Positions 1 to 6,830 of a stretch of 42,454 nt of DNA are shown here, in pieces. The DNA is from a virus, in the IMG/VR virus record IMGVR_UViG_3300027754_000182, positions 1-42,454 of that record, one strand, 5' to 3'. A program made the position numbers and the translations under genes. The notes below the pieces were generated by a model. The model was given only the letters and a program-made list of their open reading frames with translations. It did not search any database and had not been told where the DNA came from. Position 1 is the stretch's first letter; each line of letters starts with the position of its first letter.

Positions 1-111
1 AGCACAGTAACCACTGTCACTACTATTGAATCTCAATGATCTGGATATTTGTAAGCCACCAGCGGCGGCTGCCGTAGAGAGAAATAAAGAATTGCTTAAA
101 AGACCGCTCAT
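1..111 (-). CDS. N-terminus of a phage structural (fibre-like) protein, cut by the window edge
   Basis: An ATG at 109-111 (minus) opens a frame that stays open for 37 codons to the window edge. The visible peptide starts MSGLLSNSLFLSTAAAAGG and continues into ISRSLRFNSSDSGY. The SRSLRFNS.DS pattern is common near the N-terminus of phage tail-fibre and tail-tip proteins. It lies 12 nt downstream of the fibre gene at 124-852, in the same direction, so it should belong to the same operon. The rest of the protein lies outside the window. The assignment as structural is inferred from this pattern and the context. Confidence 0.6.
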   Translation of the reverse strand, partial: MSGLLSNSLFLSTAAAAGGLQISRSLRFNSSDSGYCA

Positions 112-123
112 TACTGATAAATC

Positions 124-852
124 CTAAGAAACGGTACCGGACCCGTAAGCTAGCGTAGCAACAGCAAGAATTCGTGCAGGATTAACTACATAATACGCAA
201 GTAAATCCACGCCGCTAGCCGTTGTAGTCAGAGTTGGCGCTGTGTTACTAGCAAAGCTCCAAGCACCGCTGTAAGCAACTAAACGTGTGCCTGTGTTGTC
301 TTGACGTAGTGTGATCGCTCCTGTTTGACCCCCACTAGCATTTACAGGAGTAGCAAAAGTAGAAGTTGCAGCGTTTAGAACAACTTCAAAATTATTACCG
401 GCACCAAAATTTAATCTACAAACGCCAGAACTAATTACATAAGTAGAAGGACCAATAGATTGAGATTGAACAACCACGGGGCCTGAAATTGCACCACCGA
501 CTTTGTCATATTTACTTGAGAGTCCAGTTAAGGCAGCATTACCTGATGCAAGTGCAGTAGCAGAGTTAGTTAGTGCAGCATTACCTGATGCAAGTGCAGT
601 CGCTGCATTTGTAATACCTAGATTACCTGAAGTTAATGCTTGTGATGCAACTACAAGACCAGCATTACCTGATGCAAGTGCAGTAGCAGAGTTAGTTAGT
701 GCAGCATTACCTGATGCAAGTGCAATCGCTGCTAAAACTAAGGCAGCGTTACCCGAAGCTTGAGCCGTAGAATCAACACCCGGAACTAAATCACCAGGAG
801 GTAACTCTGAGGAAACTCCACTAACTAAAACAATCGGTCTGCGCGTAGCCAT
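124..852 (-). CDS. Tail fibre-like protein with six 14-residue ASGN repeats
   Basis: 242 residues. After about 31 N-terminal residues come six tandem 14-residue units of the form ASGNAALTNSATAL (residues about 32-115), then a Gly/Ser/Thr-rich C-terminal domain with patterns such as GAWSFASNTAPTLTTTASGVDLL that look like a beta-rich phage fibre tip. Ala-rich repeats of constant length typically build a trimeric shaft. I infer that this is a fibre or appendage subunit exposed on the virion. The start ATG follows a strong GGAGG seven bases upstream (revcomp of 853-866). It sits first in a run of minus-strand fibre genes reaching the window start. No catalytic motif is visible. Confidence 0.75.
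   Translation of the reverse strand: MATRRPIVLVSGVSSELPPGDLVPGVDSTAQASGNAALVLAAIALASGNAALTNSATALASGNAGLVVASQALTSGNLGITNAATALASGNAALTNSATALASGNAALTGLSSKYDKVGGAISGPVVVQSQSIGPSTYVISSGVCRLNFGAGNNFEVVLNAATSTFATPVNASGGQTGAITLRQDNTGTRLVAYSGAWSFASNTAPTLTTTASGVDLLAYYVVNPARILAVATLAYGSGTVS
508..759 (-). repeat. Six 42-nt tandem repeats inside a fibre gene
   Basis: Six in-frame 42-nt units encode 14-residue repeats that begin ASGN or TSGN. Units 2, 5 and 6 are nearly identical at DNA level (for example the shared stretch gcattacctgatgcaagtgc on the plus strand), while units 1, 3 and 4 have drifted. Constant length with preserved frame indicates selection on the protein. The near-identical units suggest recent duplication or homogenisation, and copy number could vary between relatives. 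Confidence 0.9.
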
Positions 853-881
853 CAGAAAACCTCCGTTATTTAAGTATAACC

Positions 882-1385
882 CTAGTTGTTAAGGATCACT
901 GGTGATTCTATTTCTACTTCTAACTCAGAAGGACTTAAAGCTTGCCCTAAGTTTACCAACGCTGCATACCCACTGGCGCTTGTCACCAAACCAGAAGCGG
1001 TCGAAAAACGAGTTATTTTACCAGCGTATTTAGATAAGTAATAGTACTGGCCGGGGATCATTTGAGTCTCCCCTATTAAATTTACAGCAGACATTGTCGC
1101 AACATCATCCAAGATAACCTCTACGCCGCTTGCTGCTACAGCAGATGTAGCAGTGATGCCTATCGGATTATACCTTGTGGCGTCCACACCGCTCGCTGCA
1201 CTAGCTAATAAAGCATATACACCACTAACGTAAACAACATCTCCCTGTACTAGGGTTTGTCCTGCTGTCAATAACTGTGTTGTTATAGCAGTTGTAGTGA
1301 CACCAGCACCATTTACTAAATAAACTTCGGTGCCTGCCGGAGTATAAGACTCGTATTTCCTGTTAAATATGGTGCGAGTAGTCAT
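882..1385 (-). CDS. Small fibre/decoration-like structural protein (paralogue of 2980-3363)
   Basis: 167 residues, rich in Val, Ser, Gly and Ala, with no catalytic motif. It resembles short beta-structured capsid decoration or fibre proteins. Its C-terminal half, from MIPGQYYYLSKYAGKITR onward, ends in SPSELEVEIESPVILNN. The product of 2980-3363 has LTPGTLQYLSISSSGSLVD and ends SSSGISLEIEKPIYVTK, so the two are paralogues. Both lie on the minus strand on either side of the integrase. A GAGG precedes the start at good spacing (revcomp of 1386-1400). Role in the virion is inferred from composition and neighbours only. Confidence 0.6.
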   Translation of the reverse strand: MTTRTIFNRKYESYTPAGTEVYLVNGAGVTTTAITTQLLTAGQTLVQGDVVYVSGVYALLASAASGVDATRYNPIGITATSAVAASGVEVILDDVATMSAVNLIGETQMIPGQYYYLSKYAGKITRFSTASGLVTSASGYAALVNLGQALSPSELEVEIESPVILNN

Positions 1386-1414
1386 GGCAAAAATCCTCTA
1401 GGTAAACAAGTTAG

Positions 1415-2002
1415 TTAAAAAGTTAATGTTGAACTAGATGTAAACAAAGGAGCCGAAGTAACGAGTGAATTATCTGTCAGCAGAGAAGAAGAAGTACCAT
1501 AATTACTAAACACAACGCCAGAGGGATCAGGAGTTGGTGGAGTTGGAGGGTTTAGTTGTGGCCACACGGGGTATCCAGAACCAGTCACATAATTTGCTAA
1601 CTCTTCTGTGGTAGCCGTGCTTTGAAGACAACTTATCTTTTCTGAAGTAGCTTGACGTATGTTTTGACGCCAAGCGACAATCATAGGGTCTGCACGAGTG
1701 CCGTCGTCCATCTGACGTACTATCTGCCAATCCGTTGGCAACAAAAGAGTATATGCTGTCTGACTTGTCTGATCAGACCACCCAGAAACTAAAACTCCAT
1801 GATCTTTAGGAATTAGAGTACCGCTCGCCGTATATCCCCAATAAAATCTCTGATCATAAAATGGAGGATCTGGAACCTCAGTAATACCAATAGCTTCTCG
1901 TTCTGTTGGCGAAGCTAAGCGCAACCAATTTGCAGGGTAAAGAGTGTCGTTAGCTTCAAATGGAACATCCAAAGCAAGTGGTTTTCCGTTTAGAACAAAC
2001 AC
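1415..2002 (-). CDS. Tail fibre-associated protein, GTG start
   Basis: 195 residues. The central part (LLPTDWQIVRQMDDGTRADP, then W.Q.IR and a C-terminal WPQLNPP segment) matches the layout of small phage tail-fibre assembly proteins: a hydrophobic stretch, a conserved DW..R, an acidic turn, and R-x-x-R helices. This is resemblance by pattern only. The start is GTG at 2000-2002, with no ATG nearby that keeps the conserved-looking N-terminus. A TATAAT box lies 27 nt upstream (2029-2034) and a perfect 12-nt palindrome between them. It heads the minus-strand fibre run 2002 to 1. Confidence 0.5.
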   Translation of the reverse strand: MFVLNGKPLALDVPFEANDTLYPANWLRLASPTEREAIGITEVPDPPFYDQRFYWGYTASGTLIPKDHGVLVSGWSDQTSQTAYTLLLPTDWQIVRQMDDGTRADPMIVAWRQNIRQATSEKISCLQSTATTEELANYVTGSGYPVWPQLNPPTPPTPDPSGVVFSNYGTSSSLLTDNSLVTSAPLFTSSSTLTF

Positions 2003-2014
2003 TGTAAATTTACA
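2003..2014. promoter_or_regulatory. 12-nt palindrome, candidate operator
   Basis: TGTAAATTTACA is a perfect palindrome directly upstream of the GTG start of the 1415-2002 gene and within the divergent region shared with the integrase. It lies between the -10 box (2029-2034) and the start codon, where a bound repressor could block transcription. No regulator is linked to it by sequence. Confidence 0.35.
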
Positions 2015-2028
2015 ACTTGCACAACATA

Positions 2029-2034
2029 ATTATA
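2029..2034 (-). promoter_or_regulatory. -10 box of the minus-strand fibre operon
   Basis: The minus strand reads TATAAT, a perfect consensus -10 box, 27 nt upstream of the GTG start at 2002. No good -35 box is seen 16-18 nt further upstream. Confidence 0.4.
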
Positions 2035-2096
2035 TGCCAACTTCAGTCCAGAAGAAGCGATGAAAAAAAATAATTTAAGTATATATCATACCGTCG

Positions 2097-2990
2097 ATGA
2101 CCCCAGTATACTTTGAGGACTCTCTGTCCCTCCAGTCCGTGCAAACTCCTACAATTCAAGAAGCTTGGCAAAAATTCCACGCAGAACGAAGCGTTATCCT
2201 GTGCCCAACAAGTTTAGTAAGTGACTATAAACAGACTTTTAAATGGCTTAATCGATGTCCGGTAACTGATTTAGAAGAAGGCAGAGAACTAATGCGATGG
2301 ACCCTAGGACAACAACCTGTTAAGTCAGCTAGACGTGTTTGTATGTACATAAAAGCATTATATGCTTGGGCTTCCAGCGATGAGATAGGTTATCTGACAA
2401 AAAACCCAATAGCTAAATACAGAATGCCAAAACCACCGCAGCAGGATGAAGAAATTATTGTGATTCCCCGCAACGAAACTTCGATATTATTAAACACGTT
2501 TAAAGAAAGACAAAAAAAACAAAATTGGGCGGCTTATGCAGAATTCATGCTACAAACAGCTATGCGAACAGGTGAAGTAAGAGCAATACAGTGGAGTGAC
2601 ATAAAAGAAGATAAAATTTTAGTGCACTGCAATTACACACTTACACATGGTTTAAAAAACTCAACTAAAACCAATAAAAAACGACTTGTGCCTCTAAACA
2701 CCCGAACGCAAGCAATTTTAAAAGAACAACCTAAAATAGATGACTACGTATTTCCTTACAACAGATACGCATTCATGAGTTTTTTCTACGATCGCGCAAA
2801 AGAGTTACTAGAAGCTGGGTTAATAACTCACAGATACAGACCTTATGATTTGCGGCATACAGCAATCAGCCGTTGGTTAGAAGAAAAAATTCCTGTGGCA
2901 CAAGCAGCTAAGTGGGCGGGAAACAGTTCAGAAGTAATATGGAAACATTACGTAAATGTTACGCAGGATTATGAAATGCCTACTTTGTAA
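2097..2990 (+). CDS. int: Tyrosine recombinase / phage integrase
   Basis: 297 residues. An N-terminal SAM-like core-binding domain (about 20-115) is followed by the catalytic domain. Visible catalytic positions are Arg157 in TAMRTGEVRAIQW, a beta-hairpin Lys near 194-195 in TNKKRLVPL, Arg253 in YDLRHT, and the nucleophile Tyr285 in WKHYVNV. The usual box-II His is Tyr250 and the LGH His is replaced in KWAGNSS. This variant (DxRHT ... KWxGNSxEVIxKHY) is one I associate with cyanobacterial and cyanophage integrases. It should catalyse site-specific integration of the phage. It sits alone on the plus strand among minus-strand fibre genes, and its 3' end overlaps the opposing gene by 11 nt. No attP core could be identified. 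Confidence 0.92.
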   Translation: MTPVYFEDSLSLQSVQTPTIQEAWQKFHAERSVILCPTSLVSDYKQTFKWLNRCPVTDLEEGRELMRWTLGQQPVKSARRVCMYIKALYAWASSDEIGYLTKNPIAKYRMPKPPQQDEEIIVIPRNETSILLNTFKERQKKQNWAAYAEFMLQTAMRTGEVRAIQWSDIKEDKILVHCNYTLTHGLKNSTKTNKKRLVPLNTRTQAILKEQPKIDDYVFPYNRYAFMSFFYDRAKELLEAGLITHRYRPYDLRHTAISRWLEEKIPVAQAAKWAGNSSEVIWKHYVNVTQDYEMPTL

Positions 2991-3363
2991 CATAGATAGG
3001 TTTTTCAATTTCTAAACTTATTCCTGAAGAACTAACTGCGCGGCCCACGCTGGTTAAAAAAGCCCCCGAAGCTACTAGGGAATTGAACTGAGTTTGCCAG
3101 GTAGGATAATCTACCAAAGATCCTGATGAAGAGATAGATAAATACTGTAGAGTTCCTGGAGTCAATGTAAGCGAAGAGATAAAAACAGAATCTCCAGCAA
3201 CACTAACAAGGTTAGATGAATTAGCGGAATTCAACGCTAATCCGACAACAGCCGATTGGGTAAAGTTTGTTGCTATGGCTTTACCTAAAAATCCACTAGA
3301 AGTAAGGTAAACAGCATTACCTTGGGAAACAGCGTCAGTGGTCGTAAAGGAAGTAATAGCCAT
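2980..3363 (-). CDS. Small fibre/decoration-like structural protein (paralogue of 882-1385)
   Basis: 127 residues, starting MAITSFTTTDAVSQGNAVYL. It has a beta-rich look (alternating Val/Ser/Gly) and a C-terminal module shared with the 882-1385 product: an LTPGTLQYLS segment, a hydrophobic SLVASGAFLTSVG stretch, and an ending of alternating charged and hydrophobic residues (SLEIEKPIYV). The N-terminal QGNAVYL.SSG also resembles short decoration-type repeats. It is shorter by 40 residues than its paralogue. Convergent with the integrase, sharing 11 nt. Probably a virion surface protein, inferred from context. Confidence 0.55.
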   Translation of the reverse strand: MAITSFTTTDAVSQGNAVYLTSSGFLGKAIATNFTQSAVVGLALNSANSSNLVSVAGDSVFISSLTLTPGTLQYLSISSSGSLVDYPTWQTQFNSLVASGAFLTSVGRAVSSSGISLEIEKPIYVTK

Positions 3364-3398
3364 TTTAAATTTAAAAGATCACTAAATAACTTTAATCC

Positions 3399-3521
3399 TT
3401 ATTTTCCTTGTCCCCTTAGTTTTTTTCTACCGTGAGACGGGCGACTATGTAGACCTTGACCCTGACGAGTTCGTTTTGGCTTACTGTCAATTTTATTGAC
3501 TTTATCTTTCGGGTTGGCCAT
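3399..3521 (-). CDS. 40-residue basic protein
   Basis: A 40-codon frame begins at ATG 3519-3521 and ends at TAA 3399-3401. The peptide starts MANPKDKVNKIDSKPKRTRQ and ends GRKKLRGQGK. It has 13 Lys/Arg in 40 residues and is likely disordered. Short proteins with the KPKRTRQG ... SHGRKK.RGQG pattern are familiar from cyanophage structural regions, but I cannot name a family. It fills the gap between the genes at 2980-3363 and 3543-4433 in the same direction. A nucleic-acid-binding or capsid-lumen role would fit the charge and is an inference. Confidence 0.6.
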   Translation of the reverse strand: MANPKDKVNKIDSKPKRTRQGQGLHSRPSHGRKKLRGQGK

Positions 3522-3542
3522 AGTTCAAAAAATAATTATATT

Positions 3543-4433
3543 TTACACTGAAATCCAGTTGGAACCATCCCAAATAAGCAGACTTTGACTCGTAGTGTTA
3601 AACCAACCAGCGCCTGGAGTACTGTTAACCGAAGGTGCTGCAGCACCATATGCTGCTGATCTAACCGGTCCTGTTTCGTACCAACCACTACTAGTAGCAT
3701 CGTATACAAACAAATTACCCATTAACGTATTAAACCACAGCAGTCCGTCTCTTAAAGGAGCGTTTAGTCCTGCGCCTGAAGGAGGTGCGGAACTTTTATT
3801 CACTAACGCTTCAGCATTGGTCTGATACCAAGCGGGAGCGGAAACTCCGTTACCTGAAGCATAAACAAACAACCGTCCTTCGTTCGTATCAAACCAAAGT
3901 TGCCCAGCTCCGTACCCGGCTCCTGGTGCGCCAGAAATAATAGCGGCAGAGCCGCCAGCACTGGAACTTCCAGCACCACTAATTACCGCAAGACTTCCGC
4001 TATACAATACAGATACATTTCCTTGTCCGGTTGCAAAAAGATTAAAGGTTGTCCCGGCGTTACTAAGAAAAAGCCCAGAGCCAGCTGTGTAAGCAATACC
4101 TGAAGCTGATAACACAGTGGCGTTAATGACTTGAAAACTACCACTTTGAACAATATAAATACCTGAACCACCAACAATTCCACTAGCAGAGCCGCCGCCT
4201 CCACCTCCTTGTATACCACTTACAGTTGTATTTAAATCTTCTAATACGCGGACAACGCCTTCAAAATTAGAAGGATACCCGTAAGGGCAACGAGAATAGC
4301 TTACAGTTCCCACTCCGCTTACCGTCTCGATGAGGTTTGAAACAACAGTAACGATACCCTCAAAATTCTCCGAATGGAGTGAACGGGGTAACGAACCGTG
4401 AGTAGGGCATGAAGGGACGTTTAATTCGGTCAT
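3543..4433 (-). CDS. Tail fibre-like protein with WF-type repeats
   Basis: 296 residues. Two N-terminal copies of NFEG(I/V)V.V...L..TVSG flank a Cys-containing linker. A Gly-rich hinge (GGGGGGSASG, about residue 77) leads to Ser/Gly-rich sequence. The C-terminal third has three diverged copies of a G.LWF(D/N)T...LFVY....WY.T unit (GQLWFDTNEGRLFVYASG, then GLLWFNTLMGNLFVYDA, then GAGWFNTTSQSLLIWDG). Such WF/WD repeats are common in phage fibre and host-recognition proteins. No signal peptide or enzyme motif is present. The nearest GGAGG lies 18 nt before the ATG, which is far; an in-frame stop just upstream fixes the start. Confidence 0.65.
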   Translation of the reverse strand: MTELNVPSCPTHGSLPRSLHSENFEGIVTVVSNLIETVSGVGTVSYSRCPYGYPSNFEGVVRVLEDLNTTVSGIQGGGGGGSASGIVGGSGIYIVQSGSFQVINATVLSASGIAYTAGSGLFLSNAGTTFNLFATGQGNVSVLYSGSLAVISGAGSSSAGGSAAIISGAPGAGYGAGQLWFDTNEGRLFVYASGNGVSAPAWYQTNAEALVNKSSAPPSGAGLNAPLRDGLLWFNTLMGNLFVYDATSSGWYETGPVRSAAYGAAAPSVNSTPGAGWFNTTSQSLLIWDGSNWISV

Positions 4434-4507
4434 TTACAAACAAACGTAACCCCTCCTTAGCTCCCAGTTTAACTGAGTTCGACCGAAAAACAAAAGATCT
4501 TAGTAAT

Positions 4508-4678
4508 TTAAACTCTAACCTTGACTGGAGAAGAAGAACTTAGAACTAGTGTTCCGTCTTTTTGGTGGAAAGCCAGATCTTCAGCTAAGCGCCAGGCAGG
4601 CACACCGAGCAGCGTAGACCTGATCTTCAACTCTGTCCAAGAAGGATTGTCCAGAGGCTTGTCTATGATCTTGGACAT
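4508..4678 (-). CDS. Candidate 56-residue protein, unknown
   Basis: A minus-strand frame starts at ATG 4676-4678 and stops at TAA 4508-4510. It begins MSKIIDKPLDNPSWTELKIR and continues with STLLGVPAWRLAEDLAFHQ. Residue use is protein-like, with an amphipathic helix, two Trp and a balanced charge. A GGAGG exists but is about 30 nt upstream, and a stop two codons before the ATG rules out a longer protein in this frame. An overlapping plus-strand frame (4521-4787, TTG start) looks less like a protein. I do not recognise it and treat it as possible. Confidence 0.35.
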   Translation of the reverse strand: MSKIIDKPLDNPSWTELKIRSTLLGVPAWRLAEDLAFHQKDGTLVLSSSSPVKVRV

Positions 4679-4789
4679 AGATCAGTGTAGTGTTATTCAA
4701 ATTGTAACACCTCCGTTAAGGTTTGGTAGTCCACACTGGTTCTTCGGTAAACTAAAACCCAAAAAGTTTTTCTACGCAGCTCACTGACA

Positions 4790-5017
4790 CTCAAGTTTCG
4801 CGTAGTAAGGTACTTTAAATTAACTAAATTCGAGACTTATAAAGTAACTTAATACTTATCAGGTAAATAACAAGTACCAATTTTCGTTGCTTCGGAACTT
4901 TTTAAATACAGTTAAAGCCGCGCATATCAGTTGTCGACTCTTTTTAGTAATAGAAGATTAGATTTAATAGAATATTTGCACTTACCCCATAGACTATGAG
5001 CTTCAGAGCGTTCTGTG
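4790..5017. other. AT-rich non-coding stretch
   Basis: No convincing frame occurs on either strand. The stretch is AT-rich, with the imperfect repeats gtactttaaattaac and aagtaacttaatactt, and a spaced inverted pair GGTACTT / AAGTACC around 4808-4878. It separates the minus-strand fibre genes from the plus-strand HNH cassette. An attachment site, regulatory region or origin would be possible, but nothing here proves any of these. Confidence 0.4.
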
Positions 5018-5026
5018 TGCTATACT
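5018..5026 (+). promoter_or_regulatory. Extended -10 promoter of the HNH/wHTH/Dam cassette
   Basis: TGC followed directly by TATACT (5021-5026) forms an extended -10 element, 21 nt before the ATG at 5048. No good -35 box is present. The TGC-TAnnnT form recurs at several other starts in this window (10344, 38091, 38122, 39403, 40321). Confidence 0.45.
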
Positions 5027-5047
5027 CTACCCAAACACGTCTAACCT

Positions 5048-5740
5048 ATGGCGTTTTCCCAACGAGCTCTACTACTTCTAGGTTTACTGGAACTCTCAGA
5101 CGGTCACCCACTAACAGTTCCCTCAGTAAAGCCAGACCACACAGAACACAAAGGCCACTGGTTAATCCAGCACTACGACCACGTCGCTGTCTGGAGTTGC
5201 CTTTGCGGTCGTTCTGATCCTCTGGTCGTCCCTCAGAAGGACATGAAAAAAGTTCGACTACCAAATGATTTGATCCGCGCTTGCGAGGTCTGCCGTCAGG
5301 AGTTTGAATTTGCACGGGGTAAAACAGCACACCTTATGGCTTGGATCGAGCGGCACCGCTTTGTCTTAGACAAAAAAGAGCACCTGTACTTACCAGCTGA
5401 TCTAGGCTATTGTCGCGACCGGGACAACGAACGTTCTACAAGGACAAAACGATTTGTTTATGAAATTTTCTGGAAGAAAAAGTTAAAGGCTACAAACTTT
5501 GTTCGTTCGACTTGTTCTGATTCCAACTGCATAAATCCTTATCATCTATGCATAGCAGAAAGTCCAGCGGCAAAAATCACGAAACCAGTTCGGTTCTACA
5601 TCCAGAAATTAGCTGTTCAGGGAATTTCGGCAAAAACCACGCAGCGTCTATTGCACGATCAGCTCTCGCTCGAGCTGTCTCTGAGAGTAATACAGTTAAT
5701 AAGATCAGACGCCGAGAAATCCAAAAGCTTAGTTGCTTGA
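5048..5740 (+). CDS. HNH-type zinc-binding protein with C-terminal helical domain
   Basis: 230 residues. Two Cys pairs are visible: C.CGRSDPL at about 50-57 and ACEVCRQEF near 78-82. The region from about 131 (TRTKRFVYEIFWKKKLKATN) into STCSDSNCINPYHLCIA matches the C..CINPxHL core of HNH endonucleases of phages, whose His and Asn contact metal and DNA. Residues about 180-225 (KLAVQGISAKTTQRLLHDQL) look like a helix-turn-helix. This could be a homing-type nuclease or a DNA-binding regulator built on that fold; the catalytic first His of HNH is not obvious. It is the first gene of a plus-strand cassette. Confidence 0.6.
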   Translation: MAFSQRALLLLGLLELSDGHPLTVPSVKPDHTEHKGHWLIQHYDHVAVWSCLCGRSDPLVVPQKDMKKVRLPNDLIRACEVCRQEFEFARGKTAHLMAWIERHRFVLDKKEHLYLPADLGYCRDRDNERSTRTKRFVYEIFWKKKLKATNFVRSTCSDSNCINPYHLCIAESPAAKITKPVRFYIQKLAVQGISAKTTQRLLHDQLSLELSLRVIQLIRSDAEKSKSLVA

Positions 5741-5955
5741 TTGAGGAGCTACAGTATTTGCAACCCGCGAATATTACGGAGCTATCAACAGCACTAGGGC
5801 AGTCTACAAACACGACTAGGTCCCAGCTTAACAAGCTTCACAGGCTTGAGCTCGTAATCAAAACGAGTTTTGAACAACATTCTTTGTACTGTTTAAATGG
5901 CAACTTCAACTTATTTATCGGCCAAGTCCTCCAATTTCTCAACTACAGCGGATAG
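5737..5955 (+). CDS. Small winged helix-turn-helix protein, TTG start overlapping the HNH stop
   Basis: The frame encodes a compact winged-helix domain: IEELQYLQPANITELSTAL, then GQSTNTTRSQLNKLHRLELV, then a wing and a C-terminal helix. This is the layout of small MarR/DeoR-like DNA-binding domains. I place the start at TTG 5737-5739, which overlaps the upstream stop as TTGA and gives 72 residues. A longer frame opens at ATG 5548, but its first 60 residues would overlap the HNH gene by 193 nt and look like a shadow. A frameshifted fusion with the HNH protein is a further option. Likely a local transcription regulator. Confidence 0.5.
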   Translation: MIEELQYLQPANITELSTALGQSTNTTRSQLNKLHRLELVIKTSFEQHSLYCLNGNFNLFIGQVLQFLNYSG

Positions 5956-6364
5956 CCCACAGCCGCCAAAACCTTTTCTCTGGCCCGAAGAACAAAGAGT
6001 TCTAAGTTTACCGTTTTGGATTTATACGGATAACGAACCTCCAAAAACAATCCAAGAATGTAAAGCAATTATTAGTTCACTTGAGTTCATAGTTAAAGAT
6101 ATAGATTTACAGATTGAAATCAGAGAACTAGAGTTGCGCGGAGGTAATTCACGACACAACAGCAGCTTTGATTTTGAAAAATGGAAGACACAAGCTTTAA
6201 GAGCAAAGCAAACACACTATTATCTTCTAAACGCGCATAACTATTGGTTAATAAAGAACACACCAGAAAAACTTGACATGGATCAGAAACTGCATAAACT
6301 GATTAGGCTCTTAGCTGATGAACCAAAGGACTTTGTGACACAACTTGAATTACTTCTAGACTGA
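5897..6364 (+). CDS. Unknown protein, mostly helical
   Basis: 155 residues, not recognised. The first 30 residues are Ser/Thr/Pro-rich (SAKSSNFSTTADSPQPPKPF), then comes a Trp-containing segment, and residues about 55-150 are helical with many charged residues (IISSLEFIVKDIDLQIEIRE, LHKLIRLLADEPKDF). The start ATG lies inside the upstream winged-helix gene (59-nt overlap). It follows that gene in the plus-strand cassette and is probably co-transcribed with it. No catalytic motif or membrane segment is seen. Confidence 0.6.
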   Translation: MATSTYLSAKSSNFSTTADSPQPPKPFLWPEEQRVLSLPFWIYTDNEPPKTIQECKAIISSLEFIVKDIDLQIEIRELELRGGNSRHNSSFDFEKWKTQALRAKQTHYYLLNAHNYWLIKNTPEKLDMDQKLHKLIRLLADEPKDFVTQLELLLD

Positions 6365-6395
6365 AGCAGTCAGCGTGAAACAAGGGCCACGTTGG

Positions 6396-6419
6396 CACGA
6401 GGGGTGCGGCTCGTGTTTT
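6396..6419 (+). terminator. Weak terminator-like hairpin between 5897-6364 and 6501-6830
   Basis: CACGAG (6396-6401) and CTCGTG (6410-6415) pair around an 8-nt loop and are followed by TTTT. The six-pair stem and short T run make a weak intrinsic terminator or an attenuator in the leader of the next gene. Confidence 0.35.
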
Positions 6420-6454
6420 CGTCCTTTCCACACCGCAGCAATTCGCTTAAATTG

Positions 6455-6466
6455 CCTGGTACCAGG
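6455..6466. promoter_or_regulatory. 12-nt palindrome, candidate operator
   Basis: CCTGGTACCAGG is a perfect palindrome 34 nt before the likely ATG at 6501, within a 136-nt gap. Its position before an Xis/regulator-like gene fits a protein-binding site. No matching second copy was seen elsewhere in the window. Confidence 0.3.
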
Positions 6467-6500
6467 TGGTTTGAGGAGCCCCTCTATTTTTCTTTATCAC

Positions 6501-6830
6501 ATGGACTCTGCACTTCGAGAAATCAAACAGATACGAGACGCAATAATTAGTATTGATACGTCTCTGCAACTAATTGCGTTAAGTAAAAGTAGCGACAAAA
6601 GAACAACAGTTTTTGTTTCAAAAAAAGTTATTTGCCAACGTCTTAACGTACCGACAGTTACTCTTGATAAGCTAGTTTATCAAGGCATAACATCGGGAGG
6701 CAAATCTGGTTTAGTGCAGGGTACTCATTACTGCAAAACTGACCCAGCCGAACAAAACAGTTCAAAGTTCCTGTACGATCCACACGCCATTATCCAATCA
6801 GCCTGGAGCAACTTTCAAAACAATGACTAA
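6501..6830 (+). CDS. Excisionase-like HTH protein
   Basis: 109 residues from ATG 6501. A longer frame from GTG 6375 adds 42 Cys/Gly/Pro-rich residues that would be translated through the hairpin and palindrome, so I reject it. Residues about 39-55 (VFVSKKVICQRLNVPTVTLDKL) form a helix-turn-helix, followed by a Gly-rich turn and a wing ending in KFLYDPHAIIQSAW. The same order (HTH, Gly turn, wing, Y.(I/P)H, C-terminal helix) is seen in the 10387-10650 product, which suggests both are MerR/Xis-type winged-helix proteins. It could be a recombination directionality factor or a repressor. Ends by an ATGACTAA overlap with the next gene. Confidence 0.55.
   Translation: MDSALREIKQIRDAIISIDTSLQLIALSKSSDKRTTVFVSKKVICQRLNVPTVTLDKLVYQGITSGGKSGLVQGTHYCKTDPAEQNSSKFLYDPHAIIQSAWSNFQNND

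Noticed and set aside
4521-4787. Plus-strand frame with TTG start, 88 residues
   Set aside because: Composition is less protein-like than the overlapping minus-strand frame, no ribosome binding site is seen and no similarity is recognised.
5548-5736. Upstream extension of the winged-helix frame
   Set aside because: It lies inside the HNH gene in another frame and its sequence (SRKSSGKNHETSSVLH) has no domain character.
6375-6500. GTG-started N-terminal extension of the Xis-like protein
   Set aside because: It would be translated through a hairpin and a palindrome, and the Cys/Gly/Pro-rich sequence does not fit the domain.
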